Assembly: GCA_937890355.1 (NCBI GenBank)
Contig: CALACW010000060.1
Span: 1-25,738 of the forward strand
Length of the DNA stretch: 25,738 nt
Direction of reading: 5' to 3'
Origin: CALACW01 sp002431305
GTDB taxonomy: Bacteria; Bacillota; Clostridia; Oscillospirales; Acutalibacteraceae
Made by a program: the position numbers and the translations under genes. The notes beneath the pieces were generated by a model. It did not search any database and was not told the DNA's origin. It saw nothing but the letters and a program-made list of their open reading frames with translations. Below, piece after piece: positions 6,821-14,807 of the stretch (within the stretch, counting starts at the first letter, position 1; every line of letters starts with the position of its first letter).

Positions 6821-8599
6821 TTGAAAAAAGTATTGTCCGTATTTCTTTGTGTTATAATCGCATTTTCCTGCGGTTTGAGCGTGTTCGCCGATTCGGGCGC
6901 AAGGCGTATATATTATGATTACGGATTTGCCGAGCTTTCGGGAAACCCGGTAAAGAACGAAAACCCCGATTCTTACATTCCGGGCACCCGGCTCGTTTTA
7001 AAAGACGCTTCATGCGACGGCTATGTTTTTGAGGGGTGGTACTCCGACCCTTCGTTCTCGGATAAAATCGAGTCCATAGAGGCTGATTCGGATGCAGATA
7101 TTCCGCTTTACGCAAAGTGGAGCGCGGTGAAATATTCCGTAGAATATGTCCTTACGTCCGATTCCGCTCAGGACGAAAGCAAAATTGTCAACCGTAACCC
7201 TGCCTACGGACTGCCGGGCGAGGGCGTTGCGCTCAAGGACGCCGTAATAGACGACGAGAGTCTGATGTTCGGCGGATGGTATACGGAGCCTGAATTTGAA
7301 AACAAAATAGAATCGATACCCAAAAATCATTCGGGAGATATAACTCTCTGGGCAAAATGGGTCACTGCCGAGTACAAAATTACGTACGATACCGGCGTTA
7401 TCGATTTGTCAAAGTACAGCGTTGAAAATCCCAATAATCCGTTTTATACGTACGGCGAGGATATGATTCTTCTCGACGCGTCGTCATCCGATAAAGCATA
7501 TTCATTTGACGGCTGGTATCTTGATTCTGAATTTGAAAACAGGATAACAAAGATTAACGCCGGAACGCACGGCGGATTGACGCTTTATGCAAAATGGAGC
7601 GAGAACGTATATAACATTAATTATGTTTTATCAGACGGAAATAAGAATTTTAATGAAAAGTATGTGCAGAATCCGAATCCCGTTACTCGTACTGCAACGG
7701 GCGATATAACGCTGAGTCCCGCCGGGTACGACAGGGGAGTATTCGTTTTCGAGGGATGGTTTACCGACAAGGCGATGACGAAAAAAACCGAATCGATTCC
7801 CGCCGGCGAGTGCTCGGATGTCACGCTTTATGCGAAATGGAGCGAAGCTGTATTTAAAATTAATTATGATTACGGTATTTTAACCGAATATAAAAGTACA
7901 TTAAAAAACGATAATATTACTTCATATAAAGCCAATACGAGCTATGAATTGAAAAGCGTCGAAAAGGACGGCTATGTTTTCAACGGCTGGTTCCTTGATT
8001 CCGAATTTAAAACGCCGGTAACAGCGGTGACCGTCGACATGACGGGCGACAAGACTTTTTATGCTTCATATACGGAAAAGACGTATTCTATAAATTATGT
8101 TGTTGCAAACGATAAGTACAGCATTAAGGAAACCGACGTTATGCCGAACAATCCCAACGTCCGTACGACATCGGAATCCGTCGAGCTGAAAGACCCGATT
8201 CTTGCGAACGCGCTTTATATGTTCCGCGGATGGTATTCCGACCCCGGTTATACGAAAAAGGTTGAAAGAATTGAGGCGGGGCAGGCGGGAAATATAACTC
8301 TGTATGCAAAATGGGTTGAGATAATTACGTATATCCCCGTTTGGGGCGACGCGTCTCTTTCCAACGGACTGACCTCCTCCGACGCAAGGCTTATATTAAG
8401 ATATTCTGCAAGACTCGAGCAGTTTTCCGATACTCAGAAACTCGTATGCGACATAAATAACGACGGAAAAGTTACGGCGTCCGACGCAAGGCTTGCGCTT
8501 AGAATATGCGCAAAACTTGAAAATACCGAAGCGCTCAGGGTGAAATATTCGCTCGGAACGATAACCGCCGAAGAGGGCGAGATTGTCGTTAAAAAATAA
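6821..8599 (+). CDS. Secreted protein with six InlB-type repeats and a C-terminal dockerin
   Basis: This 592-residue protein starts at TTG, after AAAGGA, with a signal peptide (MKKVLSVFLCVIIAFSCGLSVFA, cleavage near Ala23). Six Listeria-Bacteroides (InlB_B/Flg_new) repeats follow at about residues 41-101, 123-181, 200-259, 281-341, 360-417 and 440-499, each with an F-x-GW(Y/F) core and most ending LYAKW. Residues 507-572 form a type I dockerin-like module. Its second calcium loop is canonical (DINNDGKVTASD, 544-555), while the first is degenerate, with Ser at two ligand positions (DASLSNGLTSSD, 510-521). Dockerins bind cohesins on scaffoldins or cell-surface proteins. The InlB repeats suggest adhesion or spacing. 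No catalytic domain is present. Confidence 0.88.
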   Translation: MKKVLSVFLCVIIAFSCGLSVFADSGARRIYYDYGFAELSGNPVKNENPDSYIPGTRLVLKDASCDGYVFEGWYSDPSFSDKIESIEADSDADIPLYAKWSAVKYSVEYVLTSDSAQDESKIVNRNPAYGLPGEGVALKDAVIDDESLMFGGWYTEPEFENKIESIPKNHSGDITLWAKWVTAEYKITYDTGVIDLSKYSVENPNNPFYTYGEDMILLDASSSDKAYSFDGWYLDSEFENRITKINAGTHGGLTLYAKWSENVYNINYVLSDGNKNFNEKYVQNPNPVTRTATGDITLSPAGYDRGVFVFEGWFTDKAMTKKTESIPAGECSDVTLYAKWSEAVFKINYDYGILTEYKSTLKNDNITSYKANTSYELKSVEKDGYVFNGWFLDSEFKTPVTAVTVDMTGDKTFYASYTEKTYSINYVVANDKYSIKETDVMPNNPNVRTTSESVELKDPILANALYMFRGWYSDPGYTKKVERIEAGQAGNITLYAKWVEIITYIPVWGDASLSNGLTSSDARLILRYSARLEQFSDTQKLVCDINNDGKVTASDARLALRICAKLENTEALRVKYSLGTITAEEGEIVVKK

Positions 8600-8612
8600 A
8601 CAAACAAAACCC

Positions 8613-8641
8613 TTGCTTTTTACGGTAATTGAGTGTAAAAT
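8613..8641 (+). promoter_or_regulatory. Candidate promoter of pduL
   Basis: TTGCTT at 8613-8618, a 17-bp spacer and TAAAAT at 8636-8641 lie 40 bases upstream of the pduL ATG. Both hexamers are close to the sigma-A consensus. No terminator separates the dockerin gene, so read-through is also possible. Confidence 0.5.
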
Positions 8642-8680
8642 TAATTGAGCGAATAACAAAAAGAAAGTGTGTTAAGAATT

Positions 8681-9253
8681 ATGGAAAAATTTATAGTTGA
8701 AACATCCGCAAGACACGTACACGTTTCCAAGGAAGACCTTGAAACTCTTTTCGGCAAGGGGTATGAGCTTACCCCTAAAAAGAATCTTTCCCAGCCCGGT
8801 CAGTTTGCCTGCACCGAGAGAGTAGCCGTTGTAGGTCCCAAGAGCAGTTTCCCCGCTGTTTCGATTCTCGGACCCGTACGTTCCGCAACTCAGGTTGAGA
8901 TTTCCGCTTCGGACGCGCGTTCAATCGGCGTTTCGGCTCCTATCAGAGAGTCCGGCGATATCGAGGGTTCAGGAGCATGCAAAATTGTAGGTCCCTGCGG
9001 TGAGATTGAGATTGACAAGGGCGTTATCGTAGCAAAGAGACATATTCACATGACTCCCGCCGACGCTGAGAAATACGGCGTTAAGGATAAGGATATCGTA
9101 AGCGTAAAACTCGATACTGTCGACAGAAGCCTTATTTTCGGTGATGTTGTAGTAAGAGTAAGCGATAAATTCGCGCTCGCAATGCACATTGATACCGACG
9201 AGTCGAACGCGGCTATGGCTGTACCCGGAACGATGGGCGAAATCGTTAAGTAA
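8681..9253 (+). CDS. pduL: PduL-type phosphate acyltransferase (phosphotransacetylase)
   Basis: This zinc-dependent enzyme interconverts acyl-CoA and acyl phosphate. The 190-residue protein shows the PduL duplicated fold, with SARHVHVS (His12, His14) near the N-terminus and KRHIHMT (His121, His123) in the second half as expected metal ligands. QPGQFACTERVAVVGPK, GPVRSATQVEIS and the C-terminal MHIDTDESNAA are also family blocks. The ATG at 8681 is preferred because the family begins close to the RHVH motif, but a GTG at 8669 is in frame and closer to the AAGAAAG site. No microcompartment shell or aldehyde dehydrogenase gene is nearby, so it is likely a housekeeping phosphotransacetylase for acetate or propionate metabolism. 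No encapsulation-type N-terminal helix is seen. Confidence 0.92.
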   Translation: MEKFIVETSARHVHVSKEDLETLFGKGYELTPKKNLSQPGQFACTERVAVVGPKSSFPAVSILGPVRSATQVEISASDARSIGVSAPIRESGDIEGSGACKIVGPCGEIEIDKGVIVAKRHIHMTPADAEKYGVKDKDIVSVKLDTVDRSLIFGDVVVRVSDKFALAMHIDTDESNAAMAVPGTMGEIVK

Positions 9254-9273
9254 ATTGAATCAATAAAATAAAT

Positions 9274-9309
9274 AAGGAAGTCTGTGCAAAAGCCGGACTT
9301 CCTTTTTGT
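9274..9309. terminator. Convergent bidirectional terminator
   Basis: The stem AAGGAAGTC / GACTTCCTT with a 13-base loop is followed by TTTTTG on the plus strand and by a T-rich stretch on the minus strand. It lies between pduL (+) and the end of the proBA operon (-). Confidence 0.8.
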
Positions 9310-9321
9310 TTGTATTGAATT

Positions 9322-10152
9322 TTATTTTGTAAATGCCTCGTTCAATGGTGCGTTGACCGTATCGGGCGTGGACGATGCGGACTGGATTGCCGATATATAA
9401 TAATTTCCGCTTCTTTCGAGCAGTGTTATTTTTAAATACTTGTCCGCTCCGGGCGTTATCATGTTGCCGTTTTCGTCCGTTTCCCAGCTGTCGTAGCTTA
9501 TCATTCCGACCGTTATAACAACCGAGCTTCTCTCCTGTTTTACCTCAGTTATGCTCGGAGTGTATATCGGAGTAATAGCCGTCAGCGGAATTTTATAGAC
9601 TTTATTCGTCTTGTCGTACGTGAATTCGTATCCGTAGCCCTCGACCGTTTTGTGCTCGGGTTTAACTTCGTCGGAGAAAAACTTTGTAAAAGCCGTTTCA
9701 ACGTCGGAGTCGGGAATGAGCATATATCCGTCGTCGTATTTATACGTGTCGGGCGCCGTGTCACTGTCGACGAGTGACCACAGCGCGATGTTTAACAGGT
9801 CGTTCATATCGGCGCCGGAAATATCGTCGAACGTCTCCGGGTCGATTGCGGCGACGGGGATTACAAAATCGTTATACTGCGAATAATCTTTTTTTATAAA
9901 TTTATCGTTTATAAATCCGACCGCGAAATAAACGGAAAACGCAAGTCCCGCGAGCGCAAAAATTATAATTATAATTCCGGCGGCGAAGGAGCCTTTGCTG
10001 ATTCGTTTTGATTTCGGCGAATCGTTTTCCGACTTTAATGACCTAATTTCGGTACGGACTTTACCCTCCGCGTTTTCTTTTTTTAACTCGGCGGGTATGT
10101 CCTCTTTTTTTATTTTTAATCTTTTGGGTCTACGTTCTCTCAAAATACGCAC
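9322..10152 (-). CDS. Membrane-anchored protein of unknown function in the proBA operon
   Basis: I do not recognise a family. The 276-residue product has a strongly basic cytoplasmic N-terminus (about 52 residues, many Lys and Arg), one transmembrane helix at about 55-80 (AAGIIIIIFALAGLAFSVYFAVGFI), and an extracellular acidic domain of about 195 residues without cysteines. It reads as a single-pass protein with an NTF2-like or DUF-type outer domain, though that is a guess. GTG at 10152 begins one base after the proA stop. TTG at 10143, three residues further in, is better spaced from the GAGGTG ribosome site and may be the true start. It is tightly coupled to proA, and its role in proline synthesis, if any, is unclear. 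Confidence 0.75.
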   Translation of the reverse strand: MRILRERRPKRLKIKKEDIPAELKKENAEGKVRTEIRSLKSENDSPKSKRISKGSFAAGIIIIIFALAGLAFSVYFAVGFINDKFIKKDYSQYNDFVIPVAAIDPETFDDISGADMNDLLNIALWSLVDSDTAPDTYKYDDGYMLIPDSDVETAFTKFFSDEVKPEHKTVEGYGYEFTYDKTNKVYKIPLTAITPIYTPSITEVKQERSSVVITVGMISYDSWETDENGNMITPGADKYLKITLLERSGNYYISAIQSASSTPDTVNAPLNEAFTK

Positions 10153-10153
10153 C

Positions 10154-11416
10154 TCATCTGATTTGTCCGTTTCCTCTGATAACGAATTTGTTTGTTGTCA
10201 GCTTGTCAAGACCTATCGGGCCTCTCGCGTGGAGTTTCTGAGTCGAAATGCCTATCTCCGCGCCGAGACCGAACTGTCCTCCGTCGGTAAAACGCGTGCT
10301 TGCATTTACGTAAACGGCGGCGGAGTTTACTTCATTTAAAAATTTTTCAGCCTCGGAGTAATCCTCGGTTACAATGCACTCGCTGTGCCCGGTTGAGTAC
10401 TTTGCAATATGCGCTATAGCCTCGTCCGTATTGTTTACCGTTTTTACGCTGATTTTATAGTCAAGATATTCTTTCCCCCAGTCGTCCTCGGACGCTGGGA
10501 GAATGCCTTCCGTTGCGGAGCATGCCGTTTCGTCGCCGTATATTATAACGTTTTTCTCGTCAAGTCTTTTCTTTATTACGGGAAGGGCTTCTTTTATTAT
10601 ATCCTTGTGAATAACGAGACTTTCGCACGCGTTGCACACGGACGGACGAGATGTTTTTGCGTTGAAAATAATGTCCGCCGCCATGTTTATATCCGCCGTT
10701 TTATCAACGTAAATATGGCAGTTGCCCGCGCCTGTTTCGATAACGGGAACACTTGCGTTTTCGACGACTGCTTTAATAAGTCTTGCGCTTCCTCTGGGAA
10801 TGAGCACGTCGACAAACTCGTTTAACTTCATAAGCGAAGCTGTTATCTCGTGGTCGTTGTTGTCAATGAGCTGAACCGCGTTTTTGTCAAATCCCGCTTC
10901 TTCAAGAGCTTCTCGCATGGAGCCGGCGATTGCTTTATTTGAATTAAAAGCCTCTTTACCGCCCTTTAATATAACCGCGTTACCCGACTTGAGACAGAGA
11001 ACGGCGGCGTCGGCTGTGACGTTGGGGCGGGCTTCATATATCATTGCGATAACGCCGAGAGGTACGCTTATCTGCTCTATTTTCATTCCGTTCCCGCTCG
11101 TATATCCCGATAAAACCCTGCCGACGGGGTCGGGCAGGCTCACTACCTCGAGAACGGAGGACGCAATAGAATTAATACGCTCCTTTGTAAGCGCCAGACG
11201 GTCGAGCATAGCCTCGCTCATTCCGTTTTCCTTTGCCTTTTGCAAATCCAGGGCATTGGCTTTCAGAATTATATCCGTATTTTCAATAAGTTTTTCCGAT
11301 ATTCTTTTAAGCGCCCGATCTTTTTCTCCGGTTTTCTTTTTTGCAGCCGAAACCGAAGCCTTTTTTGCATTTGAGCCTATTTTATTAAGATACTCGTTTA
11401 TCTGAGTCTGGGTCAT
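10154..11416 (-). CDS. proA: Gamma-glutamyl phosphate reductase
   Basis: ProA makes glutamate-5-semialdehyde from gamma-glutamyl phosphate and NADPH, the second step of proline synthesis. The 420-residue protein has the aldehyde-dehydrogenase-like fold and full family length. Visible blocks are VPLGVIAMIYEARPNVTADAA near residues 118-138, the cofactor-site stretch SGNAVILKGGKEA near 144-156, and the catalytic cysteine in SRPSVCNACES (Cys261). The C-terminus (FGLGAEIGISTQKLHARGPIGLDKLTT) is typical. It lies 5 bp after proB and is directly followed by a membrane protein gene. Confidence 0.96.
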   Translation of the reverse strand: MTQTQINEYLNKIGSNAKKASVSAAKKKTGEKDRALKRISEKLIENTDIILKANALDLQKAKENGMSEAMLDRLALTKERINSIASSVLEVVSLPDPVGRVLSGYTSGNGMKIEQISVPLGVIAMIYEARPNVTADAAVLCLKSGNAVILKGGKEAFNSNKAIAGSMREALEEAGFDKNAVQLIDNNDHEITASLMKLNEFVDVLIPRGSARLIKAVVENASVPVIETGAGNCHIYVDKTADINMAADIIFNAKTSRPSVCNACESLVIHKDIIKEALPVIKKRLDEKNVIIYGDETACSATEGILPASEDDWGKEYLDYKISVKTVNNTDEAIAHIAKYSTGHSECIVTEDYSEAEKFLNEVNSAAVYVNASTRFTDGGQFGLGAEIGISTQKLHARGPIGLDKLTTNKFVIRGNGQIR

Positions 11417-11421
11417 AAATA

Positions 11422-12207
11422 TCAGCCTTTCGTAAATCTTGTGCCGATTTGATGTCCGTCGATAAGTTTGTAAATATCGGTCGGATCCGAGCCGTTCATT
11501 ATAACGGTTTCGATTCCGGCGTCCCCGGCTATCTGAGCGGCGTGAAGTTTTGTAACCATTCCGCCTGTACCGCGCTTTGTTCCCGCTCCGCCCGCGATTG
11601 CGAACGTTTCGTCCGTTATCTCTTTGACAACGGGGATTAAAACGGCGTCGTCGTCGGTCATGGGATTTGCGCTGAACAGTCCGTCGATATCCGAGAGAAT
11701 AACGAGCAGATCCGCACCTATGAGCTTAGCTACAATCGCTGAAAGGCTGTCGTTGTCGCCGTAGACTATTTCCTCAACGGCTACGGAGTCGTTTTCGTTT
11801 ATAATCGGGATAACTCCGTAGTTCAGCATCCTGTCGAAGGAGTTAATGAGATTCTGCCGTCTGTCGCCGCTGTCGACGTCGCTTTTTGTTATAAGAAGCT
11901 GACCGACGGTGTGCGAATACTCCGAGAATAATTTGTCGTACATGAACATCAATTCGCACTGACCTACGCACGCGACCGCCTGTCTCGACGGAGTATCGGC
12001 GGGCTTTTCCTTAAGTCCGAGCTTACCCACGCCTACCGCGATAGCGCCCGAGGATACGAGCACAACCTCCCTGCCCTGATTTTCGAGGTCTGAAAGTACG
12101 CTTGCCAGCTTTGCCATGCGTCTTATATTTATTTTACCCGTGTTATATGTGAGGGTAGATGTTCCGACTTTGAATACAATGCGTTTTGCGTTTTTTATGT
12201 CAGTCAT
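11422..12207 (-). CDS. proB: Glutamate 5-kinase, short form without PUA domain
   Basis: ProB phosphorylates glutamate, the first and usually proline-inhibited step of proline synthesis. The 261 residues cover only the amino-acid-kinase domain: FKVGTSTL near residue 12, VSSGAIAVGVGKLGL near 51-65, the substrate stretch INENDSVAVEEIVYGDNDSLSA near 135-156, and GTGGMVTKLHAAQIA near 212-226. The C-terminal PUA domain of the E. coli enzyme (about 367 residues) is absent, as in many Gram-positive short forms. A CGGAGA site precedes the ATG. It is the first gene of the minus-strand proB-proA-membrane protein operon. Confidence 0.95.
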   Translation of the reverse strand: MTDIKNAKRIVFKVGTSTLTYNTGKINIRRMAKLASVLSDLENQGREVVLVSSGAIAVGVGKLGLKEKPADTPSRQAVACVGQCELMFMYDKLFSEYSHTVGQLLITKSDVDSGDRRQNLINSFDRMLNYGVIPIINENDSVAVEEIVYGDNDSLSAIVAKLIGADLLVILSDIDGLFSANPMTDDDAVLIPVVKEITDETFAIAGGAGTKRGTGGMVTKLHAAQIAGDAGIETVIMNGSDPTDIYKLIDGHQIGTRFTKG

Positions 12208-12239
12208 ATATTATTCTCCGAAATATTTAATTAAAATAT

Positions 12240-12268
12240 ATTGTAGCATAAGAAAAAGATGAAGTAAA
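12240..12268 (-). promoter_or_regulatory. Promoter of the proBA operon
   Basis: On the minus strand the elements are TTTACT (12263-12268), a 17-bp spacer, and TACAAT (12240-12245), about 33 bases before the proB ATG. It is divergent from the mreB promoter. Confidence 0.65.
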
Positions 12269-12323
12269 TATTTATAAAAATTATTTTTTAAACAATTTAT
12301 AATAAGTTTTTGTCAAAACTCTA

Positions 12324-12352
12324 TTGTTTTTAAGAGGATAAAAAGTTATAAT
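12324..12352 (+). promoter_or_regulatory. Promoter of the mre operon
   Basis: A perfect TATAAT at 12347-12352 lies 17 bp after TTGTTT at 12324-12329, about 35 bases before the mreB ATG. The -35 element is weak. Confidence 0.65.
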
Positions 12353-12386
12353 AAAATGAAATAATGTTGTGAAAGGATGCACATAC

Positions 12387-13388
12387 ATGTTATTTGCGCG
12401 TGATATCGCCATAGATCTCGGCACCGCCAATACGCTCGTTTACGTCAAGGGCAAGGGAATTATAATGAACGAGCCGTCGGTTGTCGCAGTTGATATAAAA
12501 TCGGAAAATCCCAAGGTTGTCGCAGTCGGAGGCGAGGCTAAGGTTATGATAGGAAGAACCCCCGGTTCCATTGCGGCGAAAAAACCGCTTAAGGACGGCG
12601 TTATCGCCGATTATGAGATGACCGCGGATATGCTCAGAGCGTTGATTGCAAAGGTCGTCAGCGGTTCTCTTTTCACTCGCGCGAGAGTAATTCTCACTGT
12701 TCCGTCGGGTCTTACCGAGGTCGAGAGCAGAGCTTTTCATAACGCGGCGAGAAGCGCGGGTGCAAGATACGTCAGCATAATAGAGGAGCCTATGGCTTCG
12801 GCTATCGGCGCGGGGCTGCCCGTTTCGGAGCCGGTCGGAAGCATGGTCGTAAACGTCGGCGGAGGTACGAGCGAGGTTGCTGTTATTTCGCTCGGTGATA
12901 TCGTTACTTCAAACTCCGTAAGAGTCGGCGGCGACGCGATGGACGAGGCAATAATTGCGTACATAAGGAAAAAACATCAGCTTTTAATAGGCGAGAGAAC
13001 CGCCGAGGAGCTTAAAATAAAAATCGGTTCTGCCGTGCCGTACGACGGCGAGGGCGCTATGGACATAAAGGGAAGAAATCTTGTCGACGGTCTTCCTAAA
13101 AACACGGAAATAACGTCCGACGAGGTTCGTTCGGCAATTTCCGACGCTGTCGGTCAGATTGCCGATACCGTATGCGAAACGCTCGAAAAAACTCCGCCCG
13201 AGCTTGCGTCCGATATTATGGACAGGGGAATAGTTCTCACCGGAGGCGGAGCTCTGCTTCGCGGACTTGACAAGCTTATCAGCGACAGAACAAAAATCGA
13301 TGTGCGTGTTTCGGACAATCCCCGCGAATGCACCGTTGCAGGCGCAGGCAAATGCCTGGAGGTCAGCGTTCTTAATATTAACAGATAA
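12387..13388 (+). CDS. mreB: Rod-shape actin homologue MreB
   Basis: MreB forms membrane-bound filaments that organise lateral wall synthesis. The 333-residue protein is full length, with phosphate-1 loop DLGTANTLVYVKGKGI (residues 10-25), VPSGLTEVESRAFHNAARSAGA, the catalytic-region Glu in IIEEPMASAIGAGLP (about 131-145), phosphate-2 loop at 155-168, GERTAEELKIKIGSA and the adenosine motif VLTGGGALLRGLD. The phosphate-2 loop reads VNVGGGTSE, with Asn156 where MreB proteins normally have Asp. The start is ATG 12387, because AAAGGA at 12372-12377 is correctly spaced and MLFARDIAIDLG matches the family. An in-frame GTG at 12369 overlaps that site. It is the first gene of the elongation cluster. 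Confidence 0.95.
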   Translation: MLFARDIAIDLGTANTLVYVKGKGIIMNEPSVVAVDIKSENPKVVAVGGEAKVMIGRTPGSIAAKKPLKDGVIADYEMTADMLRALIAKVVSGSLFTRARVILTVPSGLTEVESRAFHNAARSAGARYVSIIEEPMASAIGAGLPVSEPVGSMVVNVGGGTSEVAVISLGDIVTSNSVRVGGDAMDEAIIAYIRKKHQLLIGERTAEELKIKIGSAVPYDGEGAMDIKGRNLVDGLPKNTEITSDEVRSAISDAVGQIADTVCETLEKTPPELASDIMDRGIVLTGGGALLRGLDKLISDRTKIDVRVSDNPRECTVAGAGKCLEVSVLNINR

Positions 13389-13403
13389 TAATTCGGAGTT
13401 ACT

Positions 13404-14246
13404 ATGGACAGATTCTTTAAAAGCAGGAGATTTAAGGCTTTTATATGCGTGTTTGCGGCTCTTCTTGCCGGCATTGTATTTGCGGCAGTTACTACGGATT
13501 CGGTTTCTCCGCTGACCGCCGCCGCGGGTATAGTGTTCAGTCCTCTTCAAAAGCTGTCTTCCGCCGTCGGAGAAAAAACGAGAAACACGTTCGGCTCTTT
13601 CGTCTCATCCTCGACATATAAAGAGGAAATTTCGAGACTCAGCGATGAACTTAATAAAAAAAACGAAGAACTCGTTGATTACGAGCGGACAAAGCAGAAA
13701 CTTAATTCGTATGAGGAATTTCTCGGCGTAAAGGATTCAAATCCCGATTATGTTTTCTGCCCTGCAACGGTTATTTCGCGCGACGCGTCGGATGTTTACA
13801 ACACGTTTATGATAGACAAAGGCTCGTCCGATTCCGTAAGCGTAAACGACCCCGTAATATACGGCAATTACGTTGTCGGAATAGTCAAGGAGGTTTCCCC
13901 GACCTCGAGCGTCGTTAAAACGATACTTGACCCGAGCGTCAATATAAGCGTTTATGAGATTAAAACGAGGGAGAGCGGTTATTCTTCAACGACTTCCCGC
14001 CTCTCTTTCGACGGACTGTGCAGAATGTCCGGTCTTACGCGAACAACCGCGGTTTCAAAGGGCGGAGTTGTGTGCACGTCGGGTTTGGGCGGTATTTTTC
14101 CGCGTGACCTTATCGTCGGAACTGTCGACGAAATACGAGACGAGGACAACGACGTTTCCTCATATGCGGTTATCGAACCCGGCGTCGATATTAAGACGGT
14201 CGCCGACGTATTCGTAATAACCGATTTTGAGGGACAGAACGGCTGA
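13404..14246 (+). CDS. mreC: Rod-shape-determining protein MreC
   Basis: MreC links MreB and PBP2 in the elongasome. The 280-residue protein has a short basic N-terminus, one transmembrane helix at about 11-29, a coiled coil at about 70-105 (KEEISRLSDELNKKNEEL and on) and an extracellular beta-rich domain from about 115, with NTFMIDKGSSDSVSVNDPVIYGNYVVGIVKEV and the C-terminal GIFPRDLIVGTVDEI as family-like segments. CGGAG lies six bases before the ATG and 15 bp separate it from mreB. Confidence 0.93.
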   Translation: MDRFFKSRRFKAFICVFAALLAGIVFAAVTTDSVSPLTAAAGIVFSPLQKLSSAVGEKTRNTFGSFVSSSTYKEEISRLSDELNKKNEELVDYERTKQKLNSYEEFLGVKDSNPDYVFCPATVISRDASDVYNTFMIDKGSSDSVSVNDPVIYGNYVVGIVKEVSPTSSVVKTILDPSVNISVYEIKTRESGYSSTTSRLSFDGLCRMSGLTRTTAVSKGGVVCTSGLGGIFPRDLIVGTVDEIRDEDNDVSSYAVIEPGVDIKTVADVFVITDFEGQNG

Positions 14247-14268
14247 TTTTTTTCGGGAGATTTTATTT

Positions 14269-14802
14269 ATGTTTTACAGGGAGAACGTAAAAAGAAACGC
14301 GCGCCGTGTGATTTTTCTGATTTTCGTCGCGCTGTCTGCGCTTATTGAAAATGGAGCCGGAGCCCGCGGAGTCTTTTCCTTTAAAATTATATATATGATT
14401 CCGCTTGTCGTTTCTCTCGGCGTTTTCGAAAAAGAGACGTGCGGACTTGTTTACGGCATTATCGGCGGTGCGTTCATAGACGTTTCGTCTGTTGCGCCCG
14501 ACGGGCTGAACGCTCTGTTTTTTGCGTTTGCCGGATGTATTGCGGGCGTACTTACGCATTACGTAATGAAACGAAATTTTGTCAGCGCGTTTATAATAAC
14601 CGCCGTTTCGTCGCTTGTTTATGAGACGCTTGCGTGGCTTATACGCGTTATGATACCCGTGGGAGACAGGGGATGCGCCCTGCTTTTAAGCCGGTATCTG
14701 CCGTCGGCTGGTTTAACCGTTTTGATTCTGCCCGTTACTTATATTATAACGGGACTGTGTATGAAGTATCTGAAGGATAAGGAAAATATCGTTATCGGGT
14801 GA
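14269..14802 (+). CDS. mreD: Rod-shape-determining membrane protein MreD
   Basis: MreD is a polytopic membrane protein of the elongasome. The 177-residue product has about five hydrophobic helices after a basic N-terminus. It has the common MreD pattern of a loop near the middle (IGGAFIDVSSVAPDGLNALFFAFAGCIAG). The ATG at 14269 follows GGGAGA at about 14254-14259. An upstream in-frame start at 14227 would overlap mreC and lacks a ribosome site. Its TGA overlaps the GTG at 14799 of the next frame. MreD diverges quickly, so gene order supports the call as much as sequence. Confidence 0.88.
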   Translation: MFYRENVKRNARRVIFLIFVALSALIENGAGARGVFSFKIIYMIPLVVSLGVFEKETCGLVYGIIGGAFIDVSSVAPDGLNALFFAFAGCIAGVLTHYVMKRNFVSAFIITAVSSLVYETLAWLIRVMIPVGDRGCALLLSRYLPSAGLTVLILPVTYIITGLCMKYLKDKENIVIG

Positions 14803-14807
14803 CGCTT

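Noticed and set aside
7021..8330. Tandem DNA repeats or CRISPR-like array in the dockerin gene
   Set aside because: The repeats are protein-level InlB units with diverged DNA and no constant repeat/spacer structure.
12984..13550. Long minus-strand frame (188 residues) opposite mreB/mreC
   Set aside because: It is antisense to well-supported genes, is strongly basic and low-complexity in composition, and lacks a ribosome site.
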